Below, one piece after another: positions 53,456-63,638 of a stretch of DNA of 64,000 nucleotides. Every line of letters starts with the position of its first letter. The stretch's first letter is position 1. Position numbers and translations under genes: made by a program. The stretch lies in the NCBI GenBank assembly GCA_049603715.1, contig JBMYSW010000008.1:62001-126000 (forward strand), read 5' to 3'. The notes under the pieces are model-generated. The model was not told where the DNA came from. It saw nothing but the letters and a program-made list of their open reading frames with translations, and made no database searches. The DNA is from Pontibacterium sp049603715 (GTDB lineage Bacteria > Pseudomonadota > Gammaproteobacteria > Pseudomonadales > Balneatricaceae).

Positions 53456-55403
53456 GGTGGTGTCTCGTATTGCTATCTGTCACGGCTGCCAACAGTGGTG
53501 TTTCTTCGATGGTTGGCTCTACTCCCAGTAGGTAAGCATCCATCACTTGGCGGGCAATCGGTGCTGCCGTAGACGAACCACCACCGCCGTTTTCAACAAT
53601 CACTGCTACGGCAATTTGTGGATCATCCACTGGCGCAAAGGCGACAAATAAGGCGTGGTCGCGGTGACGCTCATCCAAAGCCTCGGCGTCGTATTCTTCG
53701 TCCTGCTTAATACCCACAACCTGCGCCGTACCTGTTTTACCAGCAATTTGATAAGGCGCACTTAGGCCGACTTTACGTGCCGTCCCTTGAGGGCCGTGGA
53801 CCACATCGACCATACCTTTGATAATAATATCCCAATATTCTGGGTGGTTTAGCTCAACGTCTTTTGGCTTCTCGTAAGCGTATTCAATATCAATAGGCTT
53901 AAGCTCTGAGGTCGCGGCCAATGCTGGGTTTTCGGAGTCTTGGTGAGTAACCACCTCACCCGTAACCATATGTGGCTGCACCCACTTACCGCGATTAGCA
54001 ATCACCGCAGTGGCAGTGGCCAACTGCAATGGAGTGGTCACCATAAAGCCCTGACCAATGCTCATATTGAGTGAATCGCCGGGGTACCAAGAGCGCCCAC
54101 GGACATTACGCTTCCACTCCTTAGATGGAAGAATGCCTCGGGTAGCTTCAGGTAGTCCGATACTTGGGTCTTTACCAAAGCCAAAACGACCGAGATAGTC
54201 GGCCATTGGGTCTGGCCCCATGCGGTTGGCCACATTGTAAAACCAAGTATCACAGGACTGTGCAAGGGCAAGGTTAAGGCCTACGGTGCCATGGCCAGTT
54301 CGTTTCCAGTCACGATACTTTCGCCCACCTTCGGTCAAGGTAAACCAACCTGGGTCGCGCACCTTAAAGCTCGGCTTAACCGTACCACTATCAATGGCGG
54401 CCAAAGCCACTATCGGTTTAATGGTTGAGCCCGGAGGATAACGTCCTCGCAAGGCTCGGTTAAACAAAGGTAAGTCTGGTGAGTCTTTTAAGGCGTTGTA
54501 GTCTTTAGAGGAGATACCCGTCACAAACTGGTTGGGGTCATACCCTGGGGTCGATACTAACGCCAAAATACCACCGTCTTTTGGGTCGATAGCCACGATA
54601 GAAGCACGGCGGCCTTCGAGTAATTTCTCAGAGGCGCGCTGCAAGTCCATATCTAAGGTGAGCTGCAGGTTTTTTCCCGGCTCTGGCTGCTTACTTTCAA
54701 GCACTCGCATTACGCGACCACGTGCATTCACCTCCACCTTTTGATAACCCACTTTTCCGTGTAGTTGGCTTTCAAAGTACTTTTCGACGCCAAGCTTGCC
54801 GACATAGTGAGTTGCCGCATACTCGTCTTTATCAAGGCGTTGCGCTTCGCTGTCGTTTATACGACCCACATAACCCAAGGCATGCACCAAGGTTTCGCCA
54901 TGAGGGTAATAACGGGTTAAGTCAGCCTCGACAGAGACACCCGGTAAACGGTGGTAGTTTACAGACAGCAGGGCAATTTCTTCGTCGGTGAGTCTAAACT
55001 TTAGCGGTACCGTTGAGTGGGGGCGACGACGCTGATCGAGACGTTTGTAAAAACGTTCGATATCACTCTCGCTTAGCTCGATCAGTTGACCAATTTCAGC
55101 GAGGGCTTCATCGATGTTACCCGCTTCTTCTTTAAGCAGGGTCAAACGAAAAGTCGGCTGGTTGTCGGCCAGCAGTTGGCCGTTGCGGTCAAACAGGAGA
55201 CCCCGTGTGGGGGCCACTGGCTGATATTGAATGCGGTTATCTTCAGAAAGGGCTGCATAGCGGTCATGCTCGACCACTTGCAAGTAATAGTAGCGCGCAA
55301 AAATCAGCGCGAGCACCACAAAAACCAGTGCTCCCGCGACCAATGAACGGGCCACAAACGTGCGTTGCTCTTGTGAGTGTGGCTTAAAATCGGCCGAATT
55401 CAT
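53448..55403 (-). CDS. mrdA: Penicillin-binding protein 2
   Basis: 651 residues. N-terminal membrane helix (about 18-40), pedestal domain and transpeptidase domain with STIKP (active Ser), SCD (SQSCDTWFYN) and KTG (AGKTGTAQV). It crosslinks peptidoglycan in the elongasome with RodA. The tail after residue 625 is short and His/Asp-rich. Confidence 0.97.
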   Translation of the reverse strand: MNSADFKPHSQEQRTFVARSLVAGALVFVVLALIFARYYYLQVVEHDRYAALSEDNRIQYQPVAPTRGLLFDRNGQLLADNQPTFRLTLLKEEAGNIDEALAEIGQLIELSESDIERFYKRLDQRRRPHSTVPLKFRLTDEEIALLSVNYHRLPGVSVEADLTRYYPHGETLVHALGYVGRINDSEAQRLDKDEYAATHYVGKLGVEKYFESQLHGKVGYQKVEVNARGRVMRVLESKQPEPGKNLQLTLDMDLQRASEKLLEGRRASIVAIDPKDGGILALVSTPGYDPNQFVTGISSKDYNALKDSPDLPLFNRALRGRYPPGSTIKPIVALAAIDSGTVKPSFKVRDPGWFTLTEGGRKYRDWKRTGHGTVGLNLALAQSCDTWFYNVANRMGPDPMADYLGRFGFGKDPSIGLPEATRGILPSKEWKRNVRGRSWYPGDSLNMSIGQGFMVTTPLQLATATAVIANRGKWVQPHMVTGEVVTHQDSENPALAATSELKPIDIEYAYEKPKDVELNHPEYWDIIIKGMVDVVHGPQGTARKVGLSAPYQIAGKTGTAQVVGIKQDEEYDAEALDERHRDHALFVAFAPVDDPQIAVAVIVENGGGGSSTAAPIARQVMDAYLLGVEPTIEETPLLAAVTDSNTRHHHD

Positions 55404-55413
55404 TCACTACCTA

Positions 55414-55881
55414 TTACTTATGGTACGGATGCCCTGCCAAGATGGTATGAGCACGGTAAAGCTGTTCGGCCAAAATAACGCGAACAAACGGGTGCGGCAA
55501 TGTTAAGGCCGACAACGACCACTTCACATCAGCCTGTGCGCTGCATCGCGGGTCTAAGCCATCAGGGCCGCCCACCAGCAAACTCACGTTATGACCATCC
55601 ATGCGCCAGTCAGCCAAGGTATCGGCCAACTTTTCAGTGGACCAAGACTTACCCAACACCTCAAGCGCAATCACTCGGTCACCTTTGCCAATGGCAGCAA
55701 GCATCGCATCGCCTTCTTGCGCCATGGCACGAGCCGTATCGGCATTTTTACCACGATGGCCCAAAGGAATTTCAACAAGCTCCAGCGCCATATCACTTGG
55801 AAGGCGCTTTTTGTATTCGTTGAATCCGTCGGTCACCCATGCGGGCATCTTACTGCCGACGGCAATTAAGCGGATCTTCAA
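55414..55881 (-). CDS. rlmH: 23S rRNA pseudouridine(1915) N3-methyltransferase RlmH
   Basis: 155 residues, SPOUT methyltransferase. LVGGPDGLD and the C-terminal knot LPHPFVRVILAEQLYRAHTILAGHPYHK are diagnostic. It methylates pseudouridine 1915 in helix 69. Overlaps rsfS by 4 bases. Confidence 0.97.
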   Translation of the reverse strand: MKIRLIAVGSKMPAWVTDGFNEYKKRLPSDMALELVEIPLGHRGKNADTARAMAQEGDAMLAAIGKGDRVIALEVLGKSWSTEKLADTLADWRMDGHNVSLLVGGPDGLDPRCSAQADVKWSLSALTLPHPFVRVILAEQLYRAHTILAGHPYHK

Positions 55882-56222
55882 GCGCTGTACCCAGACTCAG
55901 TATCCATAGACCACAAACGCTCTAAGTCGTAGAAGGTACGCGCGTCTTGCATCATCACATGCACGACCACATCACCGATATCCACAAGTACCCAATCAGC
56001 CGACTTTTGTCCTTCAACACCAATCGGTTGTAGGCCTGCTTCTTTTACTTTTTCGATGATTTCTTGTGCCACTGAAGCCACGTGACGACGTGACGTACCT
56101 GTCGCAATCACCATGTAATCGGTCACAGTGGATTTTTGCGCCACGTCCAGCACCGTTAGGTCACGGGCTTTCATGTCTTCTAGGGTAAGTTGGACTAACT
56201 CAAGTAATTCTTTTGTTTGCAT
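55878..56222 (-). CDS. rsfS: Ribosomal silencing factor RsfS
   Basis: 114 residues. Matches RsfS/YbeB: TVLDVAQKSTVTDYMVIATGTSRRHV and DWVLVDIGDVVVHVMMQDARTFYDLERLW. It binds L14 and blocks subunit joining in starvation. Overlaps rlmH downstream. Confidence 0.96.
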   Translation of the reverse strand: MQTKELLELVQLTLEDMKARDLTVLDVAQKSTVTDYMVIATGTSRRHVASVAQEIIEKVKEAGLQPIGVEGQKSADWVLVDIGDVVVHVMMQDARTFYDLERLWSMDTESGYSA

Positions 56223-56269
56223 ATGCTCTAATCTGTGTTGATTTCAGCCAAGGGTAATCAGCTCGCCCT

Positions 56270-56956
56270 TTACGCTGGGGACACACCATACAGTTGGTGT
56301 GTATAAATATAGTTAATAACCGGCGATGGCAGCCACTTTTTTAACTGCTCATTCGCGGCTTCATCACCTTGACTTGCCGCCGCCAAGGCCTGGCGAATAC
56401 TCGTTGCCGAAATGTCTTGTGCAGTGTCGGCACTCACGTAAACCTTGCCGCACGGCAGGCTTTGCAAGGCCTCAACGTTGTCGCACACATGGTGGTTAAA
56501 CCACTCAGCAGACGCCTCCGGCAGGCTGCCACTATAGTGGGGGCGGGCACACACAAATAAATGGCAATACCCCAAAAACTCTTGCCAGCCACGCCAAGTG
56601 TGCAGTGTCATCAACGAATCCATGCCCATCACCATCACCAAAGGCACTTGGGCGCCCACTTGTTGTCGCAGACGCTTAAGCGAAGTAAGAGTGTAGGATG
56701 GCTCCGATGAGAGCACTTCAGATGCATCGACTAGCAGTTTGCTTTGATCGGCTAACGCCAACTCAACCATGGCTAAACGTTGCTGAGCAGTTCGCCCCGC
56801 CACCTTGCGATGAACCGGCTGCCCGGATGGCATCAACGCAACCTGCTCAAAGCCCAAAGTGTGCCGAGCATGCTCGGCCATGGCGAGGTGGCCCTTATGA
56901 ATCGGGTCAAAAGTGCCACCTAAAAACGCATAACCTTGGGTTTCAGCAAGAATCAC
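56270..56956 (-). CDS. nadD: Nicotinate-nucleotide adenylyltransferase
   Basis: 228 residues. Nucleotidyltransferase motifs GGTFDPIHKGHL and ISATSIRQAL are present. It adenylates nicotinate mononucleotide in NAD synthesis. The start overlaps the proA stop by 4 bases. Confidence 0.96.
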   Translation of the reverse strand: MILAETQGYAFLGGTFDPIHKGHLAMAEHARHTLGFEQVALMPSGQPVHRKVAGRTAQQRLAMVELALADQSKLLVDASEVLSSEPSYTLTSLKRLRQQVGAQVPLVMVMGMDSLMTLHTWRGWQEFLGYCHLFVCARPHYSGSLPEASAEWFNHHVCDNVEALQSLPCGKVYVSADTAQDISATSIRQALAAASQGDEAANEQLKKWLPSPVINYIYTHQLYGVSPA

Positions 56957-58212
56957 TGACGAATGTGCCCATCACCCAACACCACATATTTTTGTGATGT
57001 AAGGCCATCAAGCCCTACTGGGCCACGGGCATGAATTTTGTCGGTAGAGATACCAATTTCGGCACCCAAACCGTATTCAAAACCGTCAGCAAAGCGAGTC
57101 GACGCGTTAACCATCACCGACGAAGAGTCCACTTCGCGCAAGAAAGCACGTGCGCGAGTGTAGTTCTCGGTAATGATGCTGTCAGTATGATGAGAGCCAT
57201 ACTGGTTGATATGTGCAATTGCATCATCCATGGTATCAACAATTTTTACCGCCAACACAGGTGCAAGGTACTCTGTTGACCAATCTTCATCGGTTGCAGC
57301 AATTGCATCATCGGGGATCAAAGCTAGAGTTCGCTCACAGGCACGTAGTTCAACCCCTTTAGCTGAGTAGGCAGAAACGAGTTGCGGCAATACTTCTTCT
57401 GCTTTTTCAGCGTGAATCAGTAAGGTCTCCATCGTATTACAAGTGCCGTAGCGATGAGTTTTGGCGTTAACTGCCACATTTACAGCTTTAACCGTGTCGG
57501 CGTACTTATCGATAAATACATGACAAATACCGTCTAGGTGTTTAATCACCGTCACTTTGGCATCGCGGCTGATTCGCTCAATCAACCCTTTGCCGCCACG
57601 AGGCACAATCACATCAACGTATTCTGGCATGGTAATAAGCTCACCTACCGCTGCACGATCTGTGGTTTCGACCACCTGTACTGCGTCTGTAGGCAAACCA
57701 GCCGCTTTAAGACCTTGAAGAATACACTTGGCCACCGCTTGGTTAGAGTGAATCGCCTCTGAACCACCGCGTAAAATGGTCGCATTACCTGATTTAAGGC
57801 AAAGGCTAGCAGCCTCAACCGTCACATTTGGACGCGACTCGTAGATAATGCCAATTACACCAAGCGGCACGCGCATTTTACCCACCTGAATGCCCGAAGG
57901 TAGGTACTTCATGTCGGTAATTTCGGCCACAGGGTCAGGCAAGCTCGCCACTTGACGCAAGCCTTCGATCATAGTGTCGATTTGTTTGGGGGTTAGGGCC
58001 AGACGGTCAACCATAGCGGGCTCTAAACCACGCTCACGTGCTGCAGCTAAATCTTGCTCGTTAGCCGCTTTTAATTCATCACGCGCGCTATCAATGGCTT
58101 CGGCCATTGCCAGCAAGGCTTTGTTTTTTTGTTTAGTATCGGCTTTTGCAATAAGCCGAGAGGCTGCACGTGCCTTTTGGCCCAATGCCGCCATATATTC
58201 TACAACCGTCAT
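56953..58212 (-). CDS. proA: Gamma-glutamyl phosphate reductase
   Basis: 419 residues from the ATG at 58212 (MTVVEYMAALGQ), with AGGG 7 bases upstream; an in-frame start 12 codons earlier is not supported. The catalytic Cys lies in RYGTCNTMETLL, and the NADPH-binding and LKSGNATILRGGSEA blocks are intact. Second step of proline synthesis. First gene of the proA-nadD-rsfS-rlmH-mrdA-rodA direction. Confidence 0.96.
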   Translation of the reverse strand: MTVVEYMAALGQKARAASRLIAKADTKQKNKALLAMAEAIDSARDELKAANEQDLAAARERGLEPAMVDRLALTPKQIDTMIEGLRQVASLPDPVAEITDMKYLPSGIQVGKMRVPLGVIGIIYESRPNVTVEAASLCLKSGNATILRGGSEAIHSNQAVAKCILQGLKAAGLPTDAVQVVETTDRAAVGELITMPEYVDVIVPRGGKGLIERISRDAKVTVIKHLDGICHVFIDKYADTVKAVNVAVNAKTHRYGTCNTMETLLIHAEKAEEVLPQLVSAYSAKGVELRACERTLALIPDDAIAATDEDWSTEYLAPVLAVKIVDTMDDAIAHINQYGSHHTDSIITENYTRARAFLREVDSSSVMVNASTRFADGFEYGLGAEIGISTDKIHARGPVGLDGLTSQKYVVLGDGHIRQ

Positions 58213-58521
58213 GACATACCCTAATTGATGAGCGATAAGGACGGGCATTATACCCTATGGTGCACCCGTAACGGTAATGAAACCCTCTATGAACGTTTAA
58301 CTGAGTGGTGTTAGTCACTTACGTTGGCTCAACTCCCTGCACGAATACCTAACCGAGTGCTCACATTGGCTAGATTTGTACTATGCTGAGATGAAGCCAA
58401 CACGTTTGCCTGATACCATGCACCCTGCCTATTCGTAACATTGCTCAACACCGGATGTAAGAGCCTTTTATCAACGCTGTTTTGGCCTTTTAATAGTTCT
58501 TGTTGTGTATCGAGCCCTGCT

Positions 58522-59928
58522 GTGACTTCAATTAAACGATTTCGTAAAACCCATTCACTGGTTGCGACCCTACTGATGGTCATTATTGCGTTTTTGCTAA
58601 TCGCTATGGTGACCTTTTACTTTGCCGTAACAACCCAAGCCAAACGCGATGCGACCTTTTTGGCAGTAGACTCCGCTCGGCACTCAGCACTGGTTATTCG
58701 GCCCATGGTCGCAGCAAAAGACTGGACCAGTATCAGTGTGATTTTTAATGACCTGATTTCGAGCCCTTTTTTATCGGGTATTGAGCTACTCTCTCCCGCA
58801 GGTGACTCACTCGTAAAGGCAGGTAACTCAGTAAGCGATACCCAATACCAGCTGCCACTGTCGTTCCAATCGCAGCCCTTAGGCACACTTGCGCTTTCGA
58901 TTGACACCCAATACAGCCAAAAACAGCTATTGCGGTTATTAATGCTCGCCATGGCAATGACGCTAGCCGCCCTAGCGGCACTGCTTTATGTCGCAGCCTT
59001 AGCATCGCGAAAGCAGTCCATAGCCTTGCAGTCGTTACAAAATCAGTTAGACGATGTGTTACAAAGTAGCCCTCCATATGCCGAGCCAGTCGCCCCGCAG
59101 ACTCCTGCGCCCGCTCGCCAGCACACTGAGACTATTCAAGCTCAACATAGTATGAGCACCGAGAGCCCAGCTGAGCTTCAGAGCTTAACCGAGCTTTCAC
59201 CGGATGAACTCTTAGGTCCATTAAGCGAAGAGGCAGCTGGTGAAGATATCACCACAGCTGCTTCGCAAAATAACAACGCCCCTGCCACTGATCTGCCACA
59301 AAGCGATACAGATCGACCACAAGAAAGCCTGTCGGGTTATAGCTTTGATGCGCAAATGGATCAAATACTCCCCGAAGAACAAGCCTTGTATTTGCTGTAT
59401 ATCGATCCGCTCTCAGGTCATGCTAACTACCTAGAAGACGATGAGCGCGAACAACGCTTGAGCAATTACCAAGGTATCGCTCAAAAAGTAGCTCAGTCTT
59501 ATCAAACACAGCTAAACACCCTTGAAGAAGGTGGTTTTGTGATGGCGTTTAAAGCCAATGAAAAGGGCACTCAAGGTATTGACGCCATTTGTGCGGCACT
59601 TACTTTCACCCTCACCATGAAGGCAGTTAACAAAGCGCTCATCTCTAAAATGTCGCCTGTTTTAAATGTGCGTATCGCGCTTGTTCGTGGCACTGAGGCA
59701 AGGCCAAAATCGCTACTGGATGAGGCTAAATACCTCACTCGCCATACCGAAAGTAACGAGCTGATTAGCCATACCGCATTGACCGAGGTGCCTTTTATTC
59801 AAGACACGGTATTAACCGGCGCCAAGCTTCGCCGAGCCGAAGAAGATAAGGTAGAAATTTTAGGTATTGAGGCTAAGAAGCAAGCTCTATTTGAAGCGCA
59901 AGCCCAACAGCTTTGCACCATTAGGTAA
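58522..59928 (+). CDS. AhpA/YtjB-like membrane protein with degenerate cyclase-type domain
   Basis: About 468 residues from a GTG at 58522, chosen for a basic N-terminus (MTSIKRFRKTHSL) before the first helix; the ribosome binding site is poor and the frame is open upstream to a TTG at 58441. Two helices (about 13-36 and 138-160) enclose a small periplasmic domain (RDATFLAVDSARHSALVIRPMV). A Pro/Ser/Gln-rich linker of about 130 residues follows. The C-terminal 140 residues (ALYLLYIDPLSG...YQGIAQKVAQSYQTQLNTLEEGGFVMAFKAN) look like a class III nucleotide-cyclase fold without the metal Asp residues. A similar protein lies beside proA in pseudomonads. Function unknown. Confidence 0.7.
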   Translation: MTSIKRFRKTHSLVATLLMVIIAFLLIAMVTFYFAVTTQAKRDATFLAVDSARHSALVIRPMVAAKDWTSISVIFNDLISSPFLSGIELLSPAGDSLVKAGNSVSDTQYQLPLSFQSQPLGTLALSIDTQYSQKQLLRLLMLAMAMTLAALAALLYVAALASRKQSIALQSLQNQLDDVLQSSPPYAEPVAPQTPAPARQHTETIQAQHSMSTESPAELQSLTELSPDELLGPLSEEAAGEDITTAASQNNNAPATDLPQSDTDRPQESLSGYSFDAQMDQILPEEQALYLLYIDPLSGHANYLEDDEREQRLSNYQGIAQKVAQSYQTQLNTLEEGGFVMAFKANEKGTQGIDAICAALTFTLTMKAVNKALISKMSPVLNVRIALVRGTEARPKSLLDEAKYLTRHTESNELISHTALTEVPFIQDTVLTGAKLRRAEEDKVEILGIEAKKQALFEAQAQQLCTIR

Positions 59929-59937
59929 TCTCGGAGG

Positions 59938-59986
59938 GATAAAAACAAAGGCGCTATATTCGTACCGCGCCTTTGCCCTGTTTTTT
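59938..59986. terminator. Bidirectional terminator between convergent genes
   Basis: CAAAGGCGC (59946-59954) and GCGCCTTTG (59967-59975) form a 9-bp stem. The minus direction has TTTTTATC next to it, the plus direction TTTTTT a few bases on. It overlaps the stop codon of the diguanylate cyclase. Confidence 0.88.
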
Positions 59987-61171
59987 AACGTGATACATCT
60001 GCTGGTCCGCCTTGCGCAGAAGCGCGTTGAGGTTATCACCATGCTGAGGCCCTAATGCCCCACCTACCGAGCAACTTAAACGCAGCGCTGTTCCGGCCAC
60101 CTCAAAGGGCTCATTGAGCGCTTGGGTAAGCCTTGCTGCCAAGATATCCGCGACAGTTTGCGCCACAATGCCCACGGTGACAATCACAAACTCGTCGCCA
60201 CCTAAACGACCAATAAAATCCCCTTCCCGTAAGCAAGCGGCCATCCGCCTCGCCACTTCAACGAGTACCTTATCGCCTACCTCATGGCCATAGGTGTCGT
60301 TCACTTGTTTAAAGTCGTCCACATCAACAAATAACACCACCACATGCTCTCGCCCAGAGCGCACTCGGTCAAACACCGGCTCAGTGATATCAAAGACGCC
60401 TTTTCGGTTGTAAATTTGCGTCATTGGGCAAGTGGTCGCTAGCTTTTGATACTCTGCTTTTTCGGCCGCGATAGAACCTCGCGCTTTTTTCACTTCGTCG
60501 AGCTTTTGCTGGCTAGCGCGGTGTTTTAAAAACAAGGTGACTAAACGATCGCACAGGGCCACTTGGCGTAAAGCAAGCAGTAGAAAGAGAGGAACCAGTA
60601 TCACAACCAGCCAGAGAGAAGTACTTATTTGCCGCAGTGCACTCCCAAGTGCTAACTGACGCAACTCCGACTGCTTTACGAAAAAAGCCTCGGACTGCTG
60701 CTGATAGCTTTGGGCTAACGATAAAACTTCTCGGATAGTTAAACGCTGACTGAGTTGCTCTGAGGCTCGATGGAGCAGCATCTGATCTATGGCACCGTTT
60801 AGATGGGCTAACGCGGAACGCTCTTCCTGAATAAGATCGTAGGCTTGATAGGCCGTGATAGAGACACTGACCTGTGCCGCAGCGTTATAAAAAACCTCAT
60901 AAACCCGTTCACCTCTCACAGAACGAGCAGGCGCTGAATCGCTAGGCTTAGGATATGTAGAACTAACAGGGGAAACCTGGGCAAGGCCGTTGAGTTGCTC
61001 GTGAAGTTGACGACTTGCAAATTGCTGTTGCGCTAAACGCTGATTGCCTTGCTGAAGGGTAACGATTTGGTAGAACACACTGCTCCACCAGAGAATACAC
61101 AAAAACAGCAGCAAGCCCCCGCCAATAAATGCTCGCCGCTTGTAGCGCTGATTGATTAACTGCTCTTCCAT
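59954..61171 (-). CDS. Membrane diguanylate cyclase (GGDEF)
   Basis: 405 residues. Two membrane helices (about 14-34 and 186-206) enclose a mostly helical periplasmic sensor domain of 150 residues. A short coiled coil (about 210-240) leads into the GGDEF domain (about 245-405). The active motif GGDEF begins at residue 324 and the inhibitory RxxD site (REGD) at 315, five residues before it, so both catalysis and product inhibition are expected. It makes c-di-GMP. No EAL domain. A likely, but unproven, source of signal for the exopolysaccharide locus. Confidence 0.94.
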   Translation of the reverse strand: MEEQLINQRYKRRAFIGGGLLLFLCILWWSSVFYQIVTLQQGNQRLAQQQFASRQLHEQLNGLAQVSPVSSTYPKPSDSAPARSVRGERVYEVFYNAAAQVSVSITAYQAYDLIQEERSALAHLNGAIDQMLLHRASEQLSQRLTIREVLSLAQSYQQQSEAFFVKQSELRQLALGSALRQISTSLWLVVILVPLFLLLALRQVALCDRLVTLFLKHRASQQKLDEVKKARGSIAAEKAEYQKLATTCPMTQIYNRKGVFDITEPVFDRVRSGREHVVVLFVDVDDFKQVNDTYGHEVGDKVLVEVARRMAACLREGDFIGRLGGDEFVIVTVGIVAQTVADILAARLTQALNEPFEVAGTALRLSCSVGGALGPQHGDNLNALLRKADQQMYHVKKQGKGAVRI

Positions 61172-61278
61172 GTACAGCTCTCAGTAATGCCCTTAGGGGC
61201 CTGCCGCTCGGGCAGTTGATAAGTCGCGATTTACTTTTAACGTTACTGCTAATCCCTTAGTACCACAAATAATATATC

Positions 61279-61296
61279 AGCCGCCCGCAGGCGGCT
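61279..61296 (-). terminator. Hairpin downstream of parC
   Basis: AGCCGCC-TGCG-GGCGGCT on the minus strand, followed by an A/T-rich stretch without a clean T-run, 43 bases after the parC stop. Confidence 0.5.
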
Positions 61297-61338
61297 CACT
61301 ACATAAACCTATAATGCCTGATCAAGGGCAAACTAAGG

Positions 61339-63603
61339 TTAACCCGCCTCGCTGCTCAGCACTTCTAGGCTATCAACGCGCTGATAACCACGTGGCAACT
61401 TACCACCCCGGCGGCCTCGTTCACCCATGTAATGCTCTAAATCAGCACCTTTGAGCTTCAAATGCTGCTTACCTGAGTTAACCACAAGGGTGTCCGATGC
61501 AGACAAGCAGGCCATGGCAATCACCACTTCATCCCTTGCTGCTGCGACATCGGCAGGAATATTAAGCATCTTATTGCCTTTACCTCGTGCTAGCTGCGGT
61601 AAGTCTTGGGTTGCAAAAATAAGCAATCGACCTTGCGAAGAAACCACGGCTAAGTAGCTGCTTTCTTCTACCGAGATAGGTAAAGGCGTGAGCATTTTGG
61701 CATTTCTAGGCAAGGTTAGAACGGCTTTACCGTTTTTGGTTTTGGAACAAAGATCGGCAATTTTAGTAACAAAACCATAGCCAGCATCACTCGCTAGCAA
61801 CACTTGTTGGCTGTCTTTACCTGTGGTGACCGCATCGATTGTGGCGCCTTTCGGTAAGGTAATTCGGCCGGTAATAGGCTCACCTTGACCTCGCGCCGAC
61901 GGCAACAGGTGTGTTTCGATGGTATAACCTCGACCTTGAGTATCAAACACCAGCGTTGGCTGATTATTTTTACCCTTACAAGCCAACTTAAAAGCATCGC
62001 CCGACTTGTAGTTTAAACCTTCTGGATCAATATCATGGCCCTTGGCCGCACGAATCCAACCTTGCTTAGAAATCACCACAGTCACTGGGTCAGATGTGAG
62101 TAAGTCTTTTTCGCTAAAGGCCTGCGCTTCGCCACGCTCAACAATCGGTGAACGACGCTCATCACCAAACTTCTCCATGTCTTCGGTGATTTCTTGCTTA
62201 ATCAGCTTACGCATTTGCGCTGGGCTACCCAGAGTTTTTTCTAGGCGTTTGCGCTCGGCTTCTAGCTCATCTTGCTCGCCTTTAATTTTAAACTCTTCGA
62301 GCTTCGCCAAGTGGCGCAATTTAAGGTCAAGAATGGCATTGGCTTGAATATCCGTTAAACCAAAGCGATTCATCAGCTCTTGTTTAGGGTCGTCTTCTTC
62401 ACGAATAATCGCAATCACTTCGTCGATATTCAGATAGGCTGTCATTAAGCCTTCTAAAATATGCAAACGATCAAGCACTTTATCTAAACGGAACTGCAAG
62501 CGCTTGCGCACAATCTCTGTTCGCCACTCTAACCATTCCATCAAGATCTGTTTTAGCGCCTTAACTTGCGGGCGACCATCCACGCCAATCATGTTGAAGT
62601 TCACGCGATAGGTGCGCTCTAAGTCAGTCGAGGCGAACAAGTGCGCCATTAACTGCTCAACATCTACTCGATTTGAACGAGGAATAATGACAAGGCGTGT
62701 TGGGTTTTCGTGGTCAGACTCGTCACGTAAGTCAGTGACCATCGGCAGCTTTTTCTGCTGCATTTGCTGAGCAATTTGCTCCAGAATTTTTGCACCCGAG
62801 GTATGGTACGGCAGTGCCGTAATCACGATATCGCCGTCTTGCATTTCATAGACCGCACGCATACGAATCGAGCCTTTGCCCGTTTCGTACATTTTTTTGA
62901 TATCGGATTTAGGCGTAATCACTTCTGCCGATGTGGGTAAGTCTGGGCCTTGGATAAACTCCATCACATCAACGGCATCCACCGTTTTGTAGTTATCCAG
63001 CAAAGCAACACACGCTTGACCAACTTCAACCAAGTTGTGGGGCAAAATATCCGTCGCCATACCTACGGCAATACCGGTACCGCCGTTAAGTAATACGTTA
63101 GGTAAGCGCGCAGGCAACACCGCAGGCTCATTAATGGTGCCGTCAAAGTTGGGAATCCACTCGACAGTACCTTGGCTGACTTCACGCAATAACACCTGTG
63201 AATAAGCAGCAAGACGCGCCTCGGTGTAACGCATAGCGGCGAAGGATTTCGGGTCGTCCGAAGAACCCCAGTTACCTTGACCATCAACTAACGGGTAGCG
63301 ATAACTAAATGGCTGTGCCATGAGCACCATGGCTTCGTAACAGGCAGAATCGCCATGGGGGTGGAACTTACCAAGCACGTCACCCACGGTACGAGCCGAC
63401 TTTTTAAACTTAGCCGTGGCACTCAGCCCTAGCTCAGACATAGCGTAAACGATACGGCGCTGTACCGGCTTCATACCGTCACCAATGTGCGGTAGCGCGC
63501 GGTCCAAAATTACGTACATGGAGTAGTCGAGGTAAGCCTTTTCTGTAAAGGTTTTTAAGGCTAGACGCTCTGTTCCTTCAACTACTGGCGTTTGATTCGT
63601 CAT
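61339..63603 (-). CDS. parC: DNA topoisomerase IV subunit A
   Basis: 754 residues. The catalytic Tyr lies in AAMRYTEARL, the quinolone-resistance region reads HPHGDSACYEAM with Ser and Glu in their usual places, and the C-terminal beta-pinwheel ends near GERGRRGGKLPRGYQRVDSLEVL. It decatenates daughter chromosomes together with ParE. It follows parE by 35 bases and is probably co-transcribed. Confidence 0.97.
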   Translation of the reverse strand: MTNQTPVVEGTERLALKTFTEKAYLDYSMYVILDRALPHIGDGMKPVQRRIVYAMSELGLSATAKFKKSARTVGDVLGKFHPHGDSACYEAMVLMAQPFSYRYPLVDGQGNWGSSDDPKSFAAMRYTEARLAAYSQVLLREVSQGTVEWIPNFDGTINEPAVLPARLPNVLLNGGTGIAVGMATDILPHNLVEVGQACVALLDNYKTVDAVDVMEFIQGPDLPTSAEVITPKSDIKKMYETGKGSIRMRAVYEMQDGDIVITALPYHTSGAKILEQIAQQMQQKKLPMVTDLRDESDHENPTRLVIIPRSNRVDVEQLMAHLFASTDLERTYRVNFNMIGVDGRPQVKALKQILMEWLEWRTEIVRKRLQFRLDKVLDRLHILEGLMTAYLNIDEVIAIIREEDDPKQELMNRFGLTDIQANAILDLKLRHLAKLEEFKIKGEQDELEAERKRLEKTLGSPAQMRKLIKQEITEDMEKFGDERRSPIVERGEAQAFSEKDLLTSDPVTVVISKQGWIRAAKGHDIDPEGLNYKSGDAFKLACKGKNNQPTLVFDTQGRGYTIETHLLPSARGQGEPITGRITLPKGATIDAVTTGKDSQQVLLASDAGYGFVTKIADLCSKTKNGKAVLTLPRNAKMLTPLPISVEESSYLAVVSSQGRLLIFATQDLPQLARGKGNKMLNIPADVAAARDEVVIAMACLSASDTLVVNSGKQHLKLKGADLEHYMGERGRRGGKLPRGYQRVDSLEVLSSEAG

Positions 63604-63638
63604 CGACGTTCTTCTCTTTTCAAAACAGGGTGACTAAC

